Shown: one piece after another, positions 25,213 to 33,591 of the stretch
Layout: every line of letters starts with the position of its first letter
How positions within the stretch are numbered: position 1 is the stretch's first letter
Source of the DNA: Pelobacter seleniigenes DSM 18267
GTDB taxonomy: Bacteria > Desulfobacterota > Desulfuromonadia > Desulfuromonadales > Geopsychrobacteraceae
Assembly: GCF_000711225.1 (NCBI RefSeq)
Contig: NZ_JOMG01000002.1
Span: 2,492,501-2,556,500, forward strand
Length of the DNA: 64,000 nt
Direction: 5' to 3'
Notes under the pieces: generated by a model
Seen by the model: the letters and a program-made list of their open reading frames with translations, nothing else
Told to the model about the DNA's origin: nothing
Database searches by the model: none
Made by a program: the position numbers and the translations under genes

Positions 25213-26136
25213 ATGATGAAAAATGAATGGATTGCGATAGAGGTTGGTGTTCCTGGGGCTTGGGTTGATCTGGTCAGCGTCTTGCTTGCCGATTGCGGAT
25301 GCTCCGGCGTTGTTGTTGAAGAACGGCAGCTGGATACCTTTGTGGTGCCTGACGATGCCCTTGACGCGGAGCGGATTTATCGGCTTAAGGGCTATTTTGA
25401 GGCGGACTGTTCCCCCGAACAGCTGGTGACGAAGGTTGCAGTGGCCCTGCGCCAGGCCCCGCTGCCGGATGAACTGTCCCTGGAAGTCCTCCTCGGCGAG
25501 ACCGTCCAGATTGAGGACTGGTCCGAACAGTGGAAACAGAATTTTTCCGCTTTTCGCGTCGGTGAGCGACTGGTGGTCTGTCCCAGTTGGGAAGAGGCTC
25601 AAGTTGCTGCCAATGATGTGGTCATTGAGATCGATCCGGGGATGGCGTTCGGGACCGGCTCGCATGCGACGACCAGATTATGTCTGGAGGCCATCGCGGA
25701 GCTGCTGGCCAGCCCCACGCCGCCCGCTCAAATGTTGGATGTTGGAACCGGCTCGGGCCTGCTGGCATTGGGGGCCGCGGCCCTGGGTTGCGCAGCGGTG
25801 CTGGCCAATGACATTGACCCGATTGCCTGTCAGGTCGCCCGCGAAAATGTGCAGAAGAACGGTTATCAGGAGCGCATTAAAGTAACGGAGACGCCCCTGG
25901 AGTCTCTTCCGGGATCCTTTGATCTGGTCGTTGCGAATATCCTCGCGGAAGAGAATGTCCGGCTCGGTCCTGCTTTTATGGCGCATTTGCGGCCGGGCGG
26001 CTGGCTTGTTCTGTCCGGGATTTTGCGGGAGAAAGAAGCGCTGGTGCGCGCGGGTTTTGACGGTTTTCCGCTGGAATCCTTTGCCAGTCGTTACCTGGAC
26101 GACTGGGTCTGCCTCCTTTATCGCCGGAATCGTTGA
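25213..26136 (+). CDS. prmA: ribosomal protein L11 methyltransferase
   Basis: SAM-dependent methyltransferase of about 307 residues that trimethylates L11. Signatures are EDWSEQWKQNF in the N-terminal substrate-recognition domain, IDPGMAFGTGSHATTRLCLE, the SAM motif DVGTGSGLLALGAAALG, and the NILAEENVRL catalytic-side motif. Candidate starts are GTG 25210, ATG 25213 and ATG 25216; no strong ribosome site decides. The stop overlaps the rsmE start by one base, a prmA-rsmE pairing common in bacteria. Confidence 0.95.
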   Translation: MMKNEWIAIEVGVPGAWVDLVSVLLADCGCSGVVVEERQLDTFVVPDDALDAERIYRLKGYFEADCSPEQLVTKVAVALRQAPLPDELSLEVLLGETVQIEDWSEQWKQNFSAFRVGERLVVCPSWEEAQVAANDVVIEIDPGMAFGTGSHATTRLCLEAIAELLASPTPPAQMLDVGTGSGLLALGAAALGCAAVLANDIDPIACQVARENVQKNGYQERIKVTETPLESLPGSFDLVVANILAEENVRLGPAFMAHLRPGGWLVLSGILREKEALVRAGFDGFPLESFASRYLDDWVCLLYRRNR

Positions 26137-26870
26137 TGCGGAGTTTTTTTATTCCCGAACCAGAGCTGAGTTGCGGCAGCGTGCTGGTGCTGCCGGCGGA
26201 ACAACGAAAACATATCAAGACCGTTCTCCGCCTGAGTCCCGGCGACGAAGTTGAACTGTTCAACGGCACCGGACAGGTTGCCAGGGGGGTTCTGGACGCT
26301 TTGGATCAGGTGCAGGTTCTTCAGGTTGAGACCCAGCCTGCCGCAGCCTGCCGTTTGACCCTTCTCCAGGGTCTGCCGAAGGGTGAAAAACTGGAGCTTA
26401 TCCTCCAGAAGGGGACGGAGATTGGGGTCAGCTGTTTTCAGGTGGTGGCGATGGAACGCAGCGTTGGCCGTCTCAAAGCCGAAAAAAAAGAGCAAAAACT
26501 GGGGCGCTGGTGGAAAATCATCCAGGAAGCCGCGCGCCAGAGTCGCCAATATCACTTGCCTGAACTCCAGGCTGATTTGTCTTTACCTCAGGCGTTGGGC
26601 CAGGTGCAGGCTGATTTGAAGCTGGTGCTGTGGGAAGAGGAAGCCGGTTCGTTGACAGCAGCTCTGCCTCGCCAGATTCCGCAGAGTGTCGCTGTCATCA
26701 TCGGACCCGAAGGAGGCATCAGCCGCAACGAAATCGAACTGATCAAACAAGCCGGGTTTGTCCCTGTTGGGCTGGGGCCGAGAATTCTCCGCACCGAAAC
26801 CGCTGGGCTTGCGATAATGTCGATTTTACAATATCTTTATGGTGATTTTGCTACGGGCCGACATGGTTGA
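26136..26870 (+). CDS. rsmE: 16S rRNA (uracil1498-N3)-methyltransferase
   Basis: SPOUT-family methyltransferase of 244 residues. The N-terminal PUA-like part includes HIKTVLRLSPGDEVELFNG. The C-terminal knot carries IIGPEGGISRNEIELI and VPVGLGPRILRTETAGLAI, the diagnostic SAM-binding knot motifs. ATG 26136 shares one base with the prmA stop; a TTG three bases earlier also is in frame. Translation is probably coupled to prmA. Confidence 0.95.
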   Translation: MRSFFIPEPELSCGSVLVLPAEQRKHIKTVLRLSPGDEVELFNGTGQVARGVLDALDQVQVLQVETQPAAACRLTLLQGLPKGEKLELILQKGTEIGVSCFQVVAMERSVGRLKAEKKEQKLGRWWKIIQEAARQSRQYHLPELQADLSLPQALGQVQADLKLVLWEEEAGSLTAALPRQIPQSVAVIIGPEGGISRNEIELIKQAGFVPVGLGPRILRTETAGLAIMSILQYLYGDFATGRHG

Positions 26871-26899
26871 GGAACCGTGCTCAGAGGAAAGGAAAAATC

Positions 26900-28291
26900 A
26901 TGAGATGTCCCAAGTGTGGCTTCAACAGTTTTGACTATCTCGACAACTGCAAAAAATGCGGTAAAGACCTGGTTGAGTTCAAAGAGCGTTACGGAATTAA
27001 AAGCGTCCTGTTCCCCGGACAGACGGTTGCTGGTGAAACAGCGGTCGAAACCGATTTCGATGCTGATGCCGCGGTTGCCGCTGCAACGGCTTCGGTCGCC
27101 GCTGCACCTGTTTTCGAAACTAGTCCGGAACCGGAAGCCCCGACCGCCGAAAGCGATGATTTCGGCTTTGATTTCATGGGGGACAGCACCGAGGATGACG
27201 ATCTTTCCTTTGACGAGCTTTTTGAGGAAGCTCCGGAGGACGAAGATGTCGAGGAAACCCTGGAAGGCCCAAAGGCCAAAGCCGAAGCGACGGATAGTAC
27301 TGATTTTTCCTTCGATCTGCCAGAGGAAGACGATCTGGAGGATGATTTCGGCTTTGATCCGGATGAGGATAGCGCGACGAATGCGGCCAAAAAAGAACCG
27401 GGAAAGGACCCCGCAGACCCTTTTGATTTTCCGGAGTCCTCTGCAGCCGAGGGGACTCCGGATGCTGAATCTACGGCGGATTTGTTCGACCTGACTCAAA
27501 ACGAAGCTGAGGCCCTGCTGGACGAGAGTCCTGCTATGCTGACGGACTCCTTTGCCGTTGCGGAGGAGCAGGATGATCTCTTCAGTGTGGCGGAAGAGAT
27601 TCCCGTCGAACCGGATGCTGAGCTGGCATTGGACGAGCCCGATCTGGCGCCGACCCCTGTGGTCTCGGCACCAGCCGAAGTTCGCGACGAGGAAGCGGTC
27701 TACGCTGAATATTACCGGCAATTCGATGAGCTGGCTGAGCAATTGGCGAGTGTCGACGAGGAGGTTACTGCCTCGCCTTTGGCGGCAACTGCTGTGCTTG
27801 ACGATAGCGACGAAGCGATTGATGATGAAGTTTCCGTTTTGGCCACTGAAGAACTCGACACGGCCGGTTTGGGCAAGCGTCTTTTAGCGGGGTTTTGCGA
27901 TATCATCGTGCTGGCTGTGGTCGGCGGCAGCTTTGTTATTGCTGCCGAAGCTGCCATGGGAGGGGTGAACGATCAGCTGCTCCCCTCTGTGACCACCTTG
28001 CTGGACCTTTCTATCCCTTACTTCCTGGTGTTGTTTTCTCTGTTCTTTGGCTATTTCACCCTATTCCATTTTTTGGCCGGACAGACGCCGGGGAAAATGC
28101 TTACCGGTTTGCGGGTTGAAACCATCGGCGGCGATGCCTTGGATTTTCCTCATGCTTTTCTGCATACGGTCGGCGGTTTGCTCCAACTGCTGCCCGCCGG
28201 ACTCGGGTATCTCTCCGTTTTTGCCAATCCGCAACGCCGCGGCTGGAATGATCGTCTGGCAGGAACCCGCGTGATCAATCTGAAGCGCTAG
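26900..28291 (+). CDS. zinc-ribbon, acidic-linker and RDD membrane protein
   Basis: Protein of 463 residues in three parts. Residues 1-22 form a zinc ribbon (CPKCGFNSFDYLDNCKKCG). Residues about 50-320 are a low-complexity, strongly acidic linker with repeated DDxxF-type stretches (for example SDDFGFDF, DDLSFDELFEE, EDDFGFDPDED). The C-terminal 145 residues are an RDD domain with three to four helices (AGFCDIIVLAVVGG, QTPGKMLTGLRVE). RDD proteins are membrane proteins of mixed function, including transport. ATG 26900 has AAAGGAAA upstream; the 11-residue extension to 26867 is less likely. It is 29 bases from rsmE. Confidence 0.72.
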   Translation: MRCPKCGFNSFDYLDNCKKCGKDLVEFKERYGIKSVLFPGQTVAGETAVETDFDADAAVAAATASVAAAPVFETSPEPEAPTAESDDFGFDFMGDSTEDDDLSFDELFEEAPEDEDVEETLEGPKAKAEATDSTDFSFDLPEEDDLEDDFGFDPDEDSATNAAKKEPGKDPADPFDFPESSAAEGTPDAESTADLFDLTQNEAEALLDESPAMLTDSFAVAEEQDDLFSVAEEIPVEPDAELALDEPDLAPTPVVSAPAEVRDEEAVYAEYYRQFDELAEQLASVDEEVTASPLAATAVLDDSDEAIDDEVSVLATEELDTAGLGKRLLAGFCDIIVLAVVGGSFVIAAEAAMGGVNDQLLPSVTTLLDLSIPYFLVLFSLFFGYFTLFHFLAGQTPGKMLTGLRVETIGGDALDFPHAFLHTVGGLLQLLPAGLGYLSVFANPQRRGWNDRLAGTRVINLKR

Positions 28292-28469
28292 CGGGTGGTA
28301 GGAAAAAAAGCCTGCCGAGCCATGAAGGGACGCACAAAATCGATGACGGTCTTTTTGCGCGGTGGGGAAAAGCGCATTACTCGCCAACTGCTTGAACATT
28401 TCAGAGATGAACCTATTTAATGACCCGCTTGGGTTCTGACCGACTGAGTGCCTGGGCAGGTTGGTTCTC

Positions 28470-29087
28470 TCAGGCCATTCTTAGTCTGATAAAACTCTGC
28501 AGGTCGGGACATTTCAGGAAATCATTATGCTCCAGTTCCCAGCCGATCGTTGAGGTCGATTGGGGTCCGTAGTCGTGCCCCGGGTAGATAGTGGTGTCTT
28601 GCGGCAGGGTTTTCAAGCGCTGCAGGCTATCGTAAAGGGCTGCCACATCACTGCCCGGCAGATCCGCCCGGCCACAGCGACTGACAAAGAGGGTATCGCC
28701 GGTTATCAGCTGCAGGCCACTGCGAAAGACGATCGATCCGGGGGTATGCCCTGGAGTGTGCAGAACCTTGAGCAGACCGTTGCCAAGCTGGATGGTTGAA
28801 CCTTCCGAGAGGATGATGTCCGGGTTTGGCACGTCCTGGGGGTGGGCCGCCAGTTTTGCTCCGGTCGCTTCAATAATGGCCCCGTTGCCGGCGACATGAT
28901 CCCTGTGGCCGTGGGTATTCAGCAGCAGTTTCAGGTCGACGTTCAATTCCCGTGCTTTTTCAAGCAGGCGTTCGGGATGCATCGAAGGGTCAACGGCCGC
29001 GCCATGCATGGTTTCCGGACAATAGACCAGGTAGGAGAAATTATCCATGTCACTGGCCGGAATCTGAATGATGTTCAATATGTCCAT
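28470..29087 (-). CDS. MBL-fold hydrolase (glyoxalase II-like)
   Basis: Metallo-beta-lactamase-fold protein of 205 residues. Metal ligands are THGHRDH (HxHxDH), the histidine in LHTPGHTPGSIVF, the aspartate in ITGDTLF and the histidine in YPGHDYG. The short length and absence of the glyoxalase II C-terminal helices suggest a thiolester hydrolase or persulfide-type hydrolase; the substrate is unassigned. Start MDILN at 29087 overlaps the upstream small gene's end by 13 bases, so the two are translationally coupled on the minus strand. Confidence 0.85.
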   Translation of the reverse strand: MDILNIIQIPASDMDNFSYLVYCPETMHGAAVDPSMHPERLLEKARELNVDLKLLLNTHGHRDHVAGNGAIIEATGAKLAAHPQDVPNPDIILSEGSTIQLGNGLLKVLHTPGHTPGSIVFRSGLQLITGDTLFVSRCGRADLPGSDVAALYDSLQRLKTLPQDTTIYPGHDYGPQSTSTIGWELEHNDFLKCPDLQSFIRLRMA

Positions 29088-29296
29088 TGGTCCTGCGGTT
29101 CCTCCTGAGCAATCAGGCGAATCTCCCGGTCGATGATTTTGAAACGCTGTCCGGTGCTCCGGACCAGCCATTCATCGCCTTCTTCCGGCGGTTGCGGGAA
29201 CTCGCGGTTGCCGAGGAACACATCCTCATTGTTGATCATTCCCCACCAGTCAAGCGCCCCGGTCTGCCAGATTTTGGTTTTTAGAAAAAACGCCAT
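29075..29296 (-). CDS. small conserved-looking hypothetical protein (73 aa)
   Basis: Starts MAFFLKTKIWQTGALDWW, with GGAGAAATC immediately upstream (good ribosome site), and has an acidic, proline-rich middle (REFPQPPEEGDEW). It ends by overlapping the MBL-fold gene, which argues for a genuine co-translated gene. No known domain recognised. It shares a divergent promoter region with dapF. Confidence 0.55.
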   Translation of the reverse strand: MAFFLKTKIWQTGALDWWGMINNEDVFLGNREFPQPPEEGDEWLVRSTGQRFKIIDREIRLIAQEEPQDQWTY

Positions 29297-29324
29297 GATT
29301 TCTCCGGAAATAAAACGTTAAGAG

Positions 29325-29353
29325 TTGAGAGCATGAGATAGTCTCATTATATT
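29325..29353 (+). promoter_or_regulatory. sigma-70 promoter for the dapF operon with palindrome in the spacer
   Basis: TTGAGA and TATATT with 17-base spacing. The spacer contains ATGAGA-TAG-TCTCAT (29333-29347), a 15-base palindrome that could be an operator. The start would be near 29360, about 35 bases before the ATG. Confidence 0.65.
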
Positions 29354-29395
29354 ATCAGAGAGCTTCATATAATCACAACGGTCCAGGGGGTGAAA

Positions 29396-30235
29396 ATGAA
29401 ATTTACCAAAATGCATGGTATCGGCAATGACTATATTTATATCGACTGTTTTCAGCAACAGGTGGCCGATCCCGAGGAGTTTGCGCGCCGTGCCAGTGAC
29501 CGACATTTCGGCATCGGTTCGGATGGGCTGATCCTGATCCTGCCTTCGCAAGTGGCAGATGTGCGCATGCGGATGTTCAATGCCGATGGCAGTGAGTCGG
29601 AAATGTGCGGCAACGGGATCCGTTGTGTTGCCAAGTACGCTTATGATCACGGGTTGGTGCGGAAGACCGCGCTGCAGGTTGAAACCGGCAACGGGGTGCT
29701 TGATTTGCAGCTGTTTCTGGGGAGCGACGGCCTGGTGGCCAAGGTTCGCGTCAACATGGGCCTGCCGATACTGCAGCGTGCCGCCATCCCCATGACCGGT
29801 CCAGCGACCGAAACCGCCGTGCTGGTTCCCTTTGTGGTTGCCGGTCATACCCTTGAGCTGACCTGTGTTTCCATGGGCAATCCCCACGCGGTGGTCTATG
29901 TCGATGATGTTGCCGCCTTTCCGGTCACTGAAATCGGACCGCAGATCGAAACCAGCGACTGGTTTCCGCGCCGTACCAACATCGAGTTTGTCCAGATTGT
30001 GAGCCGGACAGAGGTGATCCAGCGCACCTGGGAGCGGGGTGCAGGGGAAACCCTGGCCTGCGGAACCGGGGCTTCGGCGGTTACCGTGGCCGGCGTTCTG
30101 ACCCGCAAGACCGAGCGCAAGATCTTGAATCATCTACGCGGCGGTGAGCTGGAACTGGAATGGCTCGACAACGGACCGGTGCTGATGACCGGCCCTGCCG
30201 TTGAAGTGTTCAGCGGCGAATATGAACCGAAATAG
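29396..30235 (+). CDS. dapF: diaminopimelate epimerase
   Basis: Converts L,L- to meso-diaminopimelate for lysine and peptidoglycan synthesis. The product of 279 residues has the N-terminal KFTKMHGIGNDY motif, catalytic cysteine C71 in MCGNGIRC and the second in ACGTGASAV. Start ATG 29396 is preceded by GGGGGTG; the GTG two codons upstream is less likely. The gene heads a tight operon with the HAD phosphatase, nfo and dtd genes. It is followed after 6 bases by the HAD gene. Confidence 0.96.
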   Translation: MKFTKMHGIGNDYIYIDCFQQQVADPEEFARRASDRHFGIGSDGLILILPSQVADVRMRMFNADGSESEMCGNGIRCVAKYAYDHGLVRKTALQVETGNGVLDLQLFLGSDGLVAKVRVNMGLPILQRAAIPMTGPATETAVLVPFVVAGHTLELTCVSMGNPHAVVYVDDVAAFPVTEIGPQIETSDWFPRRTNIEFVQIVSRTEVIQRTWERGAGETLACGTGASAVTVAGVLTRKTERKILNHLRGGELELEWLDNGPVLMTGPAVEVFSGEYEPK

Positions 30236-30241
30236 GCGGGT

Positions 30242-30892
30242 ATGAAAGCGATACTGTTTGATCTGGATAACACTCTTTATCCGCGGGAAAAGGACCTCTT
30301 TGCGCTCATCGATGTGCGGATCAACCGTTACATGGAAGAGATCGTCGCCATTGATCCGCAGGCGGTCGATGGTTTGCGGCGGCGTTACTGGAAAGATTAC
30401 GGCGCCACCCTGCAGGGGCTGATTCGCCATCATGGGGTCAATCCGGAAGATTATCTGGACTATGTGCATGCCGTGGACGTCGCCAGCCGGCTTTCCTGCG
30501 ATCTGCGACTGCAGAGCGTGCTGGCCGGGTTGCCGGCACCCAGCTATGTTTTTACCAACGGCTCCCGCGATCATGCCGACCGGGTGGTCAACGCCCTGGG
30601 GCTGGACGGGCTGTTTGTGGATGTTTTCGACATCCGCATCGACAATTATCAACCGAAACCGAATCCCGGACCCTATCACAAGGTTCTTACCCAGTTGCAA
30701 CTGACCGGTGAGCAGTGCGTCATGGTGGAAGATCAGCCGCAGAACCTGCAAACCGCCAAGCAGCTCGGAATGAAAACCGTGCTGGTCGGGCCGCAGGATC
30801 CGCAGAACAGCTTTGACTTTGTCGATGCCTGGATCAGGGAACCGGCGGATATCGCCGGATTGCTGGGAATCTGGGCGGGAGCTGCCGGGTGA
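30242..30892 (+). CDS. HAD-superfamily hydrolase, pyrimidine 5'-nucleotidase-like
   Basis: Phosphatase of 216 residues. HAD motif I is LFDLDNTLYP, motif II in SYVFTNGSRDHA, and motif III/IV in PKPNPGPYHKVL and CVMVEDQPQNLQTAKQLG. The NTLYP motif and LMEEI-type cap resemble pyrimidine 5'-nucleotidases and SDT1-like enzymes. The actual substrate is not determinable. It ends overlapping the GTG start of nfo by four bases. Confidence 0.85.
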   Translation: MKAILFDLDNTLYPREKDLFALIDVRINRYMEEIVAIDPQAVDGLRRRYWKDYGATLQGLIRHHGVNPEDYLDYVHAVDVASRLSCDLRLQSVLAGLPAPSYVFTNGSRDHADRVVNALGLDGLFVDVFDIRIDNYQPKPNPGPYHKVLTQLQLTGEQCVMVEDQPQNLQTAKQLGMKTVLVGPQDPQNSFDFVDAWIREPADIAGLLGIWAGAAG

Positions 30893-31770
30893 GTCGGCCT
30901 AGCACAACAGAGTTGTTGATCGGCGCCCATGTCTCGATTGCCGGTGGTATTGACCGAGCCTTCAGCCGGGGGGAACTGATCGGTTGTTCCGCAATCCAGA
31001 TCTTTACCCGCAATGCCAGCCGTTGGCAGGCAAAATCGCTGAGCACAGAAGCCATCGCCGCGTTTCGTAGCGCCCACGCAAATAGTCCCATTCGCTATGT
31101 GGCAGCCCATGACAGTTACCTGATCAACCTGGCCAGCCCGGATCCGGAGCTCAGGAAAAAATCGATTGATGCCTTTGTCGATGAACTGGTTCGTTGCGAG
31201 CAGCTGGGCATCGGTGATCTGGTCATGCATCCCGGTGCGCACATGGGACAAGGGGTTGCGGCGGGTTTGCAGACCGTTGCCGCCAGCTTTCGCAGCATTT
31301 TCGCTGGAGCTCCGTCCAGGGTCAGAGTTCTACTGGAAAATACCGCCGGCCAGGGGACCAGTCTTGGCGCCCGGTTTGAGGATCTGGCAGAAATCTGCAG
31401 CCTGGTCGGGACGGAACGGTTTGCTGTCTGTTTTGATACCTGTCATGCATTTGCCGCCGGTTATGATCTGCGCAGCGCCCAGACCTACCATGAGGTGATG
31501 GCTGGTTTCGATCGTCTGCTCGGTTGCGACCGGCTGGCGCTGTTTCACCTCAACGACTGCAAGAAACCTTTGGGTTCGCGGGTGGATCGGCACGAACATG
31601 TGGCCAAAGGGGAGATCGGCCGGGCCGGGTTTGCCGCCTTGATGAGTGATCAGCGCTTTGCCGACACACCGAAAATACTGGAAACTCCCGGTGGCCCGGA
31701 GCATTGTCATGACCTGGAGAATCTGGCCCTGCTGCGCCAGCTGGCCGGGTCGAAAGAAGGAATCTGCTGA
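30889..31770 (+). CDS. nfo: endonuclease IV (deoxyribonuclease IV)
   Basis: AP endonuclease of 293 residues in base-excision repair. Signature segments: [40 protein letters not shown], and [14 protein letters not shown]; later [19 protein letters not shown] carries more Zn ligands. GTG start at 30889 overlaps the HAD gene; it ends sharing one base with the dtd ATG (31770), so translation is coupled. Confidence 0.95.
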   Translation: MSRPSTTELLIGAHVSIAGGIDRAFSRGELIGCSAIQIFTRNASRWQAKSLSTEAIAAFRSAHANSPIRYVAAHDSYLINLASPDPELRKKSIDAFVDELVRCEQLGIGDLVMHPGAHMGQGVAAGLQTVAASFRSIFAGAPSRVRVLLENTAGQGTSLGARFEDLAEICSLVGTERFAVCFDTCHAFAAGYDLRSAQTYHEVMAGFDRLLGCDRLALFHLNDCKKPLGSRVDRHEHVAKGEIGRAGFAALMSDQRFADTPKILETPGGPEHCHDLENLALLRQLAGSKEGIC

Positions 31771-32219
31771 TGAGAGCAGTGATTCAACGGGTGAGTCAGG
31801 CCGGGGTTAGTGTCGCCGGGCAACGGATAGCCGCGATTGGTCAGGGATTGCTGGTTCTGCTGGGGATTGAGGACGGTGATGACCGTGCGGCCGCCGATTA
31901 CCTGGCGGAAAAAACTGTAGGGCTGCGGATTTTTGAAGATGCGGTCGGTAAGATGAATTGCTCGGTGGCGGATTGCGGCGGGCAGATTCTGGTGGTGTCG
32001 CAGTTCACCCTGCTGGCGGACTGTCGCAAAGGACGACGGCCCAGTTTCTCTTCAGCGGCGCTCCCCGAGCAAGCAGAGCCTCTGTGCGACTATTTTGTTG
32101 AACAGGTCAGCGCTCGCGGCGTGGCCACCCAAACCGGTAAATTTCGCGCCGATATGGCGGTCGATCTGGTCAATGACGGGCCGGTGACCATTTTACTGGA
32201 CAGTAAAAGACAGTTCTGA
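31770..32219 (+). CDS. dtd: D-aminoacyl-tRNA deacylase
   Basis: Editing factor of 149 residues that removes D-amino acids from tRNA. It has the family segments [15 protein letters not shown] at the start, [17 protein letters not shown] in the middle, and the C-terminal [14 protein letters not shown] with the GP dipeptide motif. It shares its first base with the last base of nfo. It is the last gene of the dapF operon, followed by a hairpin terminator. Confidence 0.96.
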   Translation: MRAVIQRVSQAGVSVAGQRIAAIGQGLLVLLGIEDGDDRAAADYLAEKTVGLRIFEDAVGKMNCSVADCGGQILVVSQFTLLADCRKGRRPSFSSAALPEQAEPLCDYFVEQVSARGVATQTGKFRADMAVDLVNDGPVTILLDSKRQF

Positions 32220-32272
32220 GCTGGGCTGCGATCTGGCCGACGGCGGAGATGCTTTGGGGCGGAGATGATTGG

Positions 32273-32308
32273 AAAACAGGCCCCGATCCTGTGGATCGGA
32301 GCCTGTTT
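32273..32308 (+). terminator. bidirectional terminator between dtd and trxA
   Basis: AACAGGCCCCGATCC and GGATCGGAGCCTGTT pair with one mismatch around a TGT loop. The flanking runs (AAAA before, TTT after) make it plausible for both dtd (plus) and trxA (minus). Confidence 0.7.
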
Positions 32309-32319
32309 GGTGGTGGCTG

Positions 32320-32649
32320 TTAAAGAGCTTTCTGGAGCAGATTCTCAACCTGGTTTTTCGGCACGGCGCCAACCAGCTGGTCAACGATTTCGCCATCTTT
32401 GAACAGGATCATGGTGGGAATGCCACGCACACCATACTGACCGGGAGTGGCCGGATTTTCATCGACATTGACTTTGCCGATTTTGATCTTGCCTTCATAT
32501 TCTTCCGCCAGTTGATCGAGCACCGGGGCGATCGCTTTGCAGGGTGCACACCAGGTTGCCCAAAAATCGACCAGAATCGGTGTTGCAGATTTAAGAACGT
32601 CAGCTTCAAATTGAGCGTCGGTAATTTCGAGTACTTTGTCGCTAGCCAT
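32320..32649 (-). CDS. trxA: thioredoxin
   Basis: Disulfide reductase of 109 residues. The active site is W33-C34-A-P-C37, so the usual glycine of WCGPC is alanine, a variant found in many bacterial thioredoxins. The RGIPTMILFKDGE segment with the cis-proline is conserved. Start ATG 32649 is preceded by AGGAG. Own promoter at 32712-32739. It could donate electrons to Bcp (16213-16680). Confidence 0.95.
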   Translation of the reverse strand: MASDKVLEITDAQFEADVLKSATPILVDFWATWCAPCKAIAPVLDQLAEEYEGKIKIGKVNVDENPATPGQYGVRGIPTMILFKDGEIVDQLVGAVPKNQVENLLQKAL

Positions 32650-32711
32650 CGACTTCTCCTTTTTTCCAGTAGTGGCTTTTCTGTTTCGGTGAATTGATAT
32701 TCGAACTCAAA

Positions 32712-32739
32712 TATATAGAGAAGATTACAGAAAAATCAA
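32712..32739 (-). promoter_or_regulatory. sigma-70 promoter for trxA
   Basis: On the minus strand TTGATT and TATATA lie 16 bases apart. The predicted start is about 55 bases upstream of the trxA ATG. Confidence 0.5.
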
Positions 32740-32764
32740 GTTGTATTCCGGTGTCCGCTCGCGC

Positions 32765-32793
32765 TTGACAGCAAGGGTGCCGGTCCATATTAT
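32765..32793 (+). promoter_or_regulatory. sigma-70 promoter for the SIS-domain gene
   Basis: Perfect TTGACA, 17-base spacer, TATTAT. The predicted start is around 32800, roughly 46 bases before the ATG. Confidence 0.75.
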
Positions 32794-32845
32794 GCTTGTG
32801 CCGAGCTTTCCTGAGTTTTGGGGGAACCGGCTCTGGAGGTAAAGA

Positions 32846-33424
32846 ATGAATCAGCAAATCAACGAAGCGTGCGCTCAAGTCCTCGCTTTGCACGAAAAAT
32901 TCTGTCAGGAACAGAACGATCAGATGGTGGCGCTGGCCAAACGGCTCGCTGGTCTGTTTGCCGAAGAGGGGCAACTCCTTCTGGCCGGACACGGCCATAT
33001 GGCGGCTATTGCCCAGCTGATGGCGGCGCAATTTGCCTTCCGGCTTGATTTCGACCGCCCGGTCCTGCCGGCGCTCTGCCTCGGGAGTGATCCCCTGCTG
33101 AGTGCTCGGATGATGGCGGAAGGGCAGTTCGAACAGCATTTGGTACGCCACTATCGTGCGGTCAACAGCCAGCACCATCTGTTGCTGGTCTGCTCCGACG
33201 GGTCTGCTGCTCCCGAACTTCAGGCCCTGGTTGAAGAAACCCTGGAAAACGAGCAGGCCGTGGTGCTGTTGTCCGGCGATTGCCGCAAAGACCCTCTGTT
33301 CAAGGATGATCTTGACGTCTGCATTGACCTGGCCACCGATTCTATGCCACGGCTGCTGGAACTGGCTCAATTTGCCGGTCATCTGCTCTGTGAGCTGGTC
33401 GAAAAAGAATTATTCGGCCGTTAG
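32846..33424 (+). CDS. SIS-domain protein (GmhA/DiaA-like)
   Basis: Protein of 192 residues. LLLAGHGHMAAIAQLMAAQF replaces the classical phosphosugar loop GNGGSAADAQHFA of phosphoheptose isomerase, and LLLVCSDGSAAPELQAL corresponds to the second phosphate loop. The overall length and helix pattern fit GmhA/DiaA. The substitutions in the first loop make isomerase activity uncertain, so a non-catalytic DiaA-like role or a different ligand is possible. It has its own strong promoter and no lipopolysaccharide genes nearby. GGAGG precedes the ATG. Confidence 0.72.
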   Translation: MNQQINEACAQVLALHEKFCQEQNDQMVALAKRLAGLFAEEGQLLLAGHGHMAAIAQLMAAQFAFRLDFDRPVLPALCLGSDPLLSARMMAEGQFEQHLVRHYRAVNSQHHLLLVCSDGSAAPELQALVEETLENEQAVVLLSGDCRKDPLFKDDLDVCIDLATDSMPRLLELAQFAGHLLCELVEKELFGR

Positions 33425-33488
33425 AAAAAGACTGCTTCGAAACGGCTGAAGCGCCAAATTGATAAAATCTGTAAGGAAAATAAAAAAG

Positions 33489-33518
33489 TTGACACACGAG
33501 ATTGGTGAACAATACAAT
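33489..33518 (+). promoter_or_regulatory. sigma-70 promoter for the ccsA-hem operon
   Basis: Perfect TTGACA and TACAAT with an 18-base spacer. The predicted start is near 33525, 67 bases before the first gene. Confidence 0.7.
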
Positions 33519-33591
33519 CTCCCGACTTCATGAGAAGCGGTAACCGAATGATGTTTTATCATCGCGGGTCCGAAGCGCCGGAAAGGGTACC

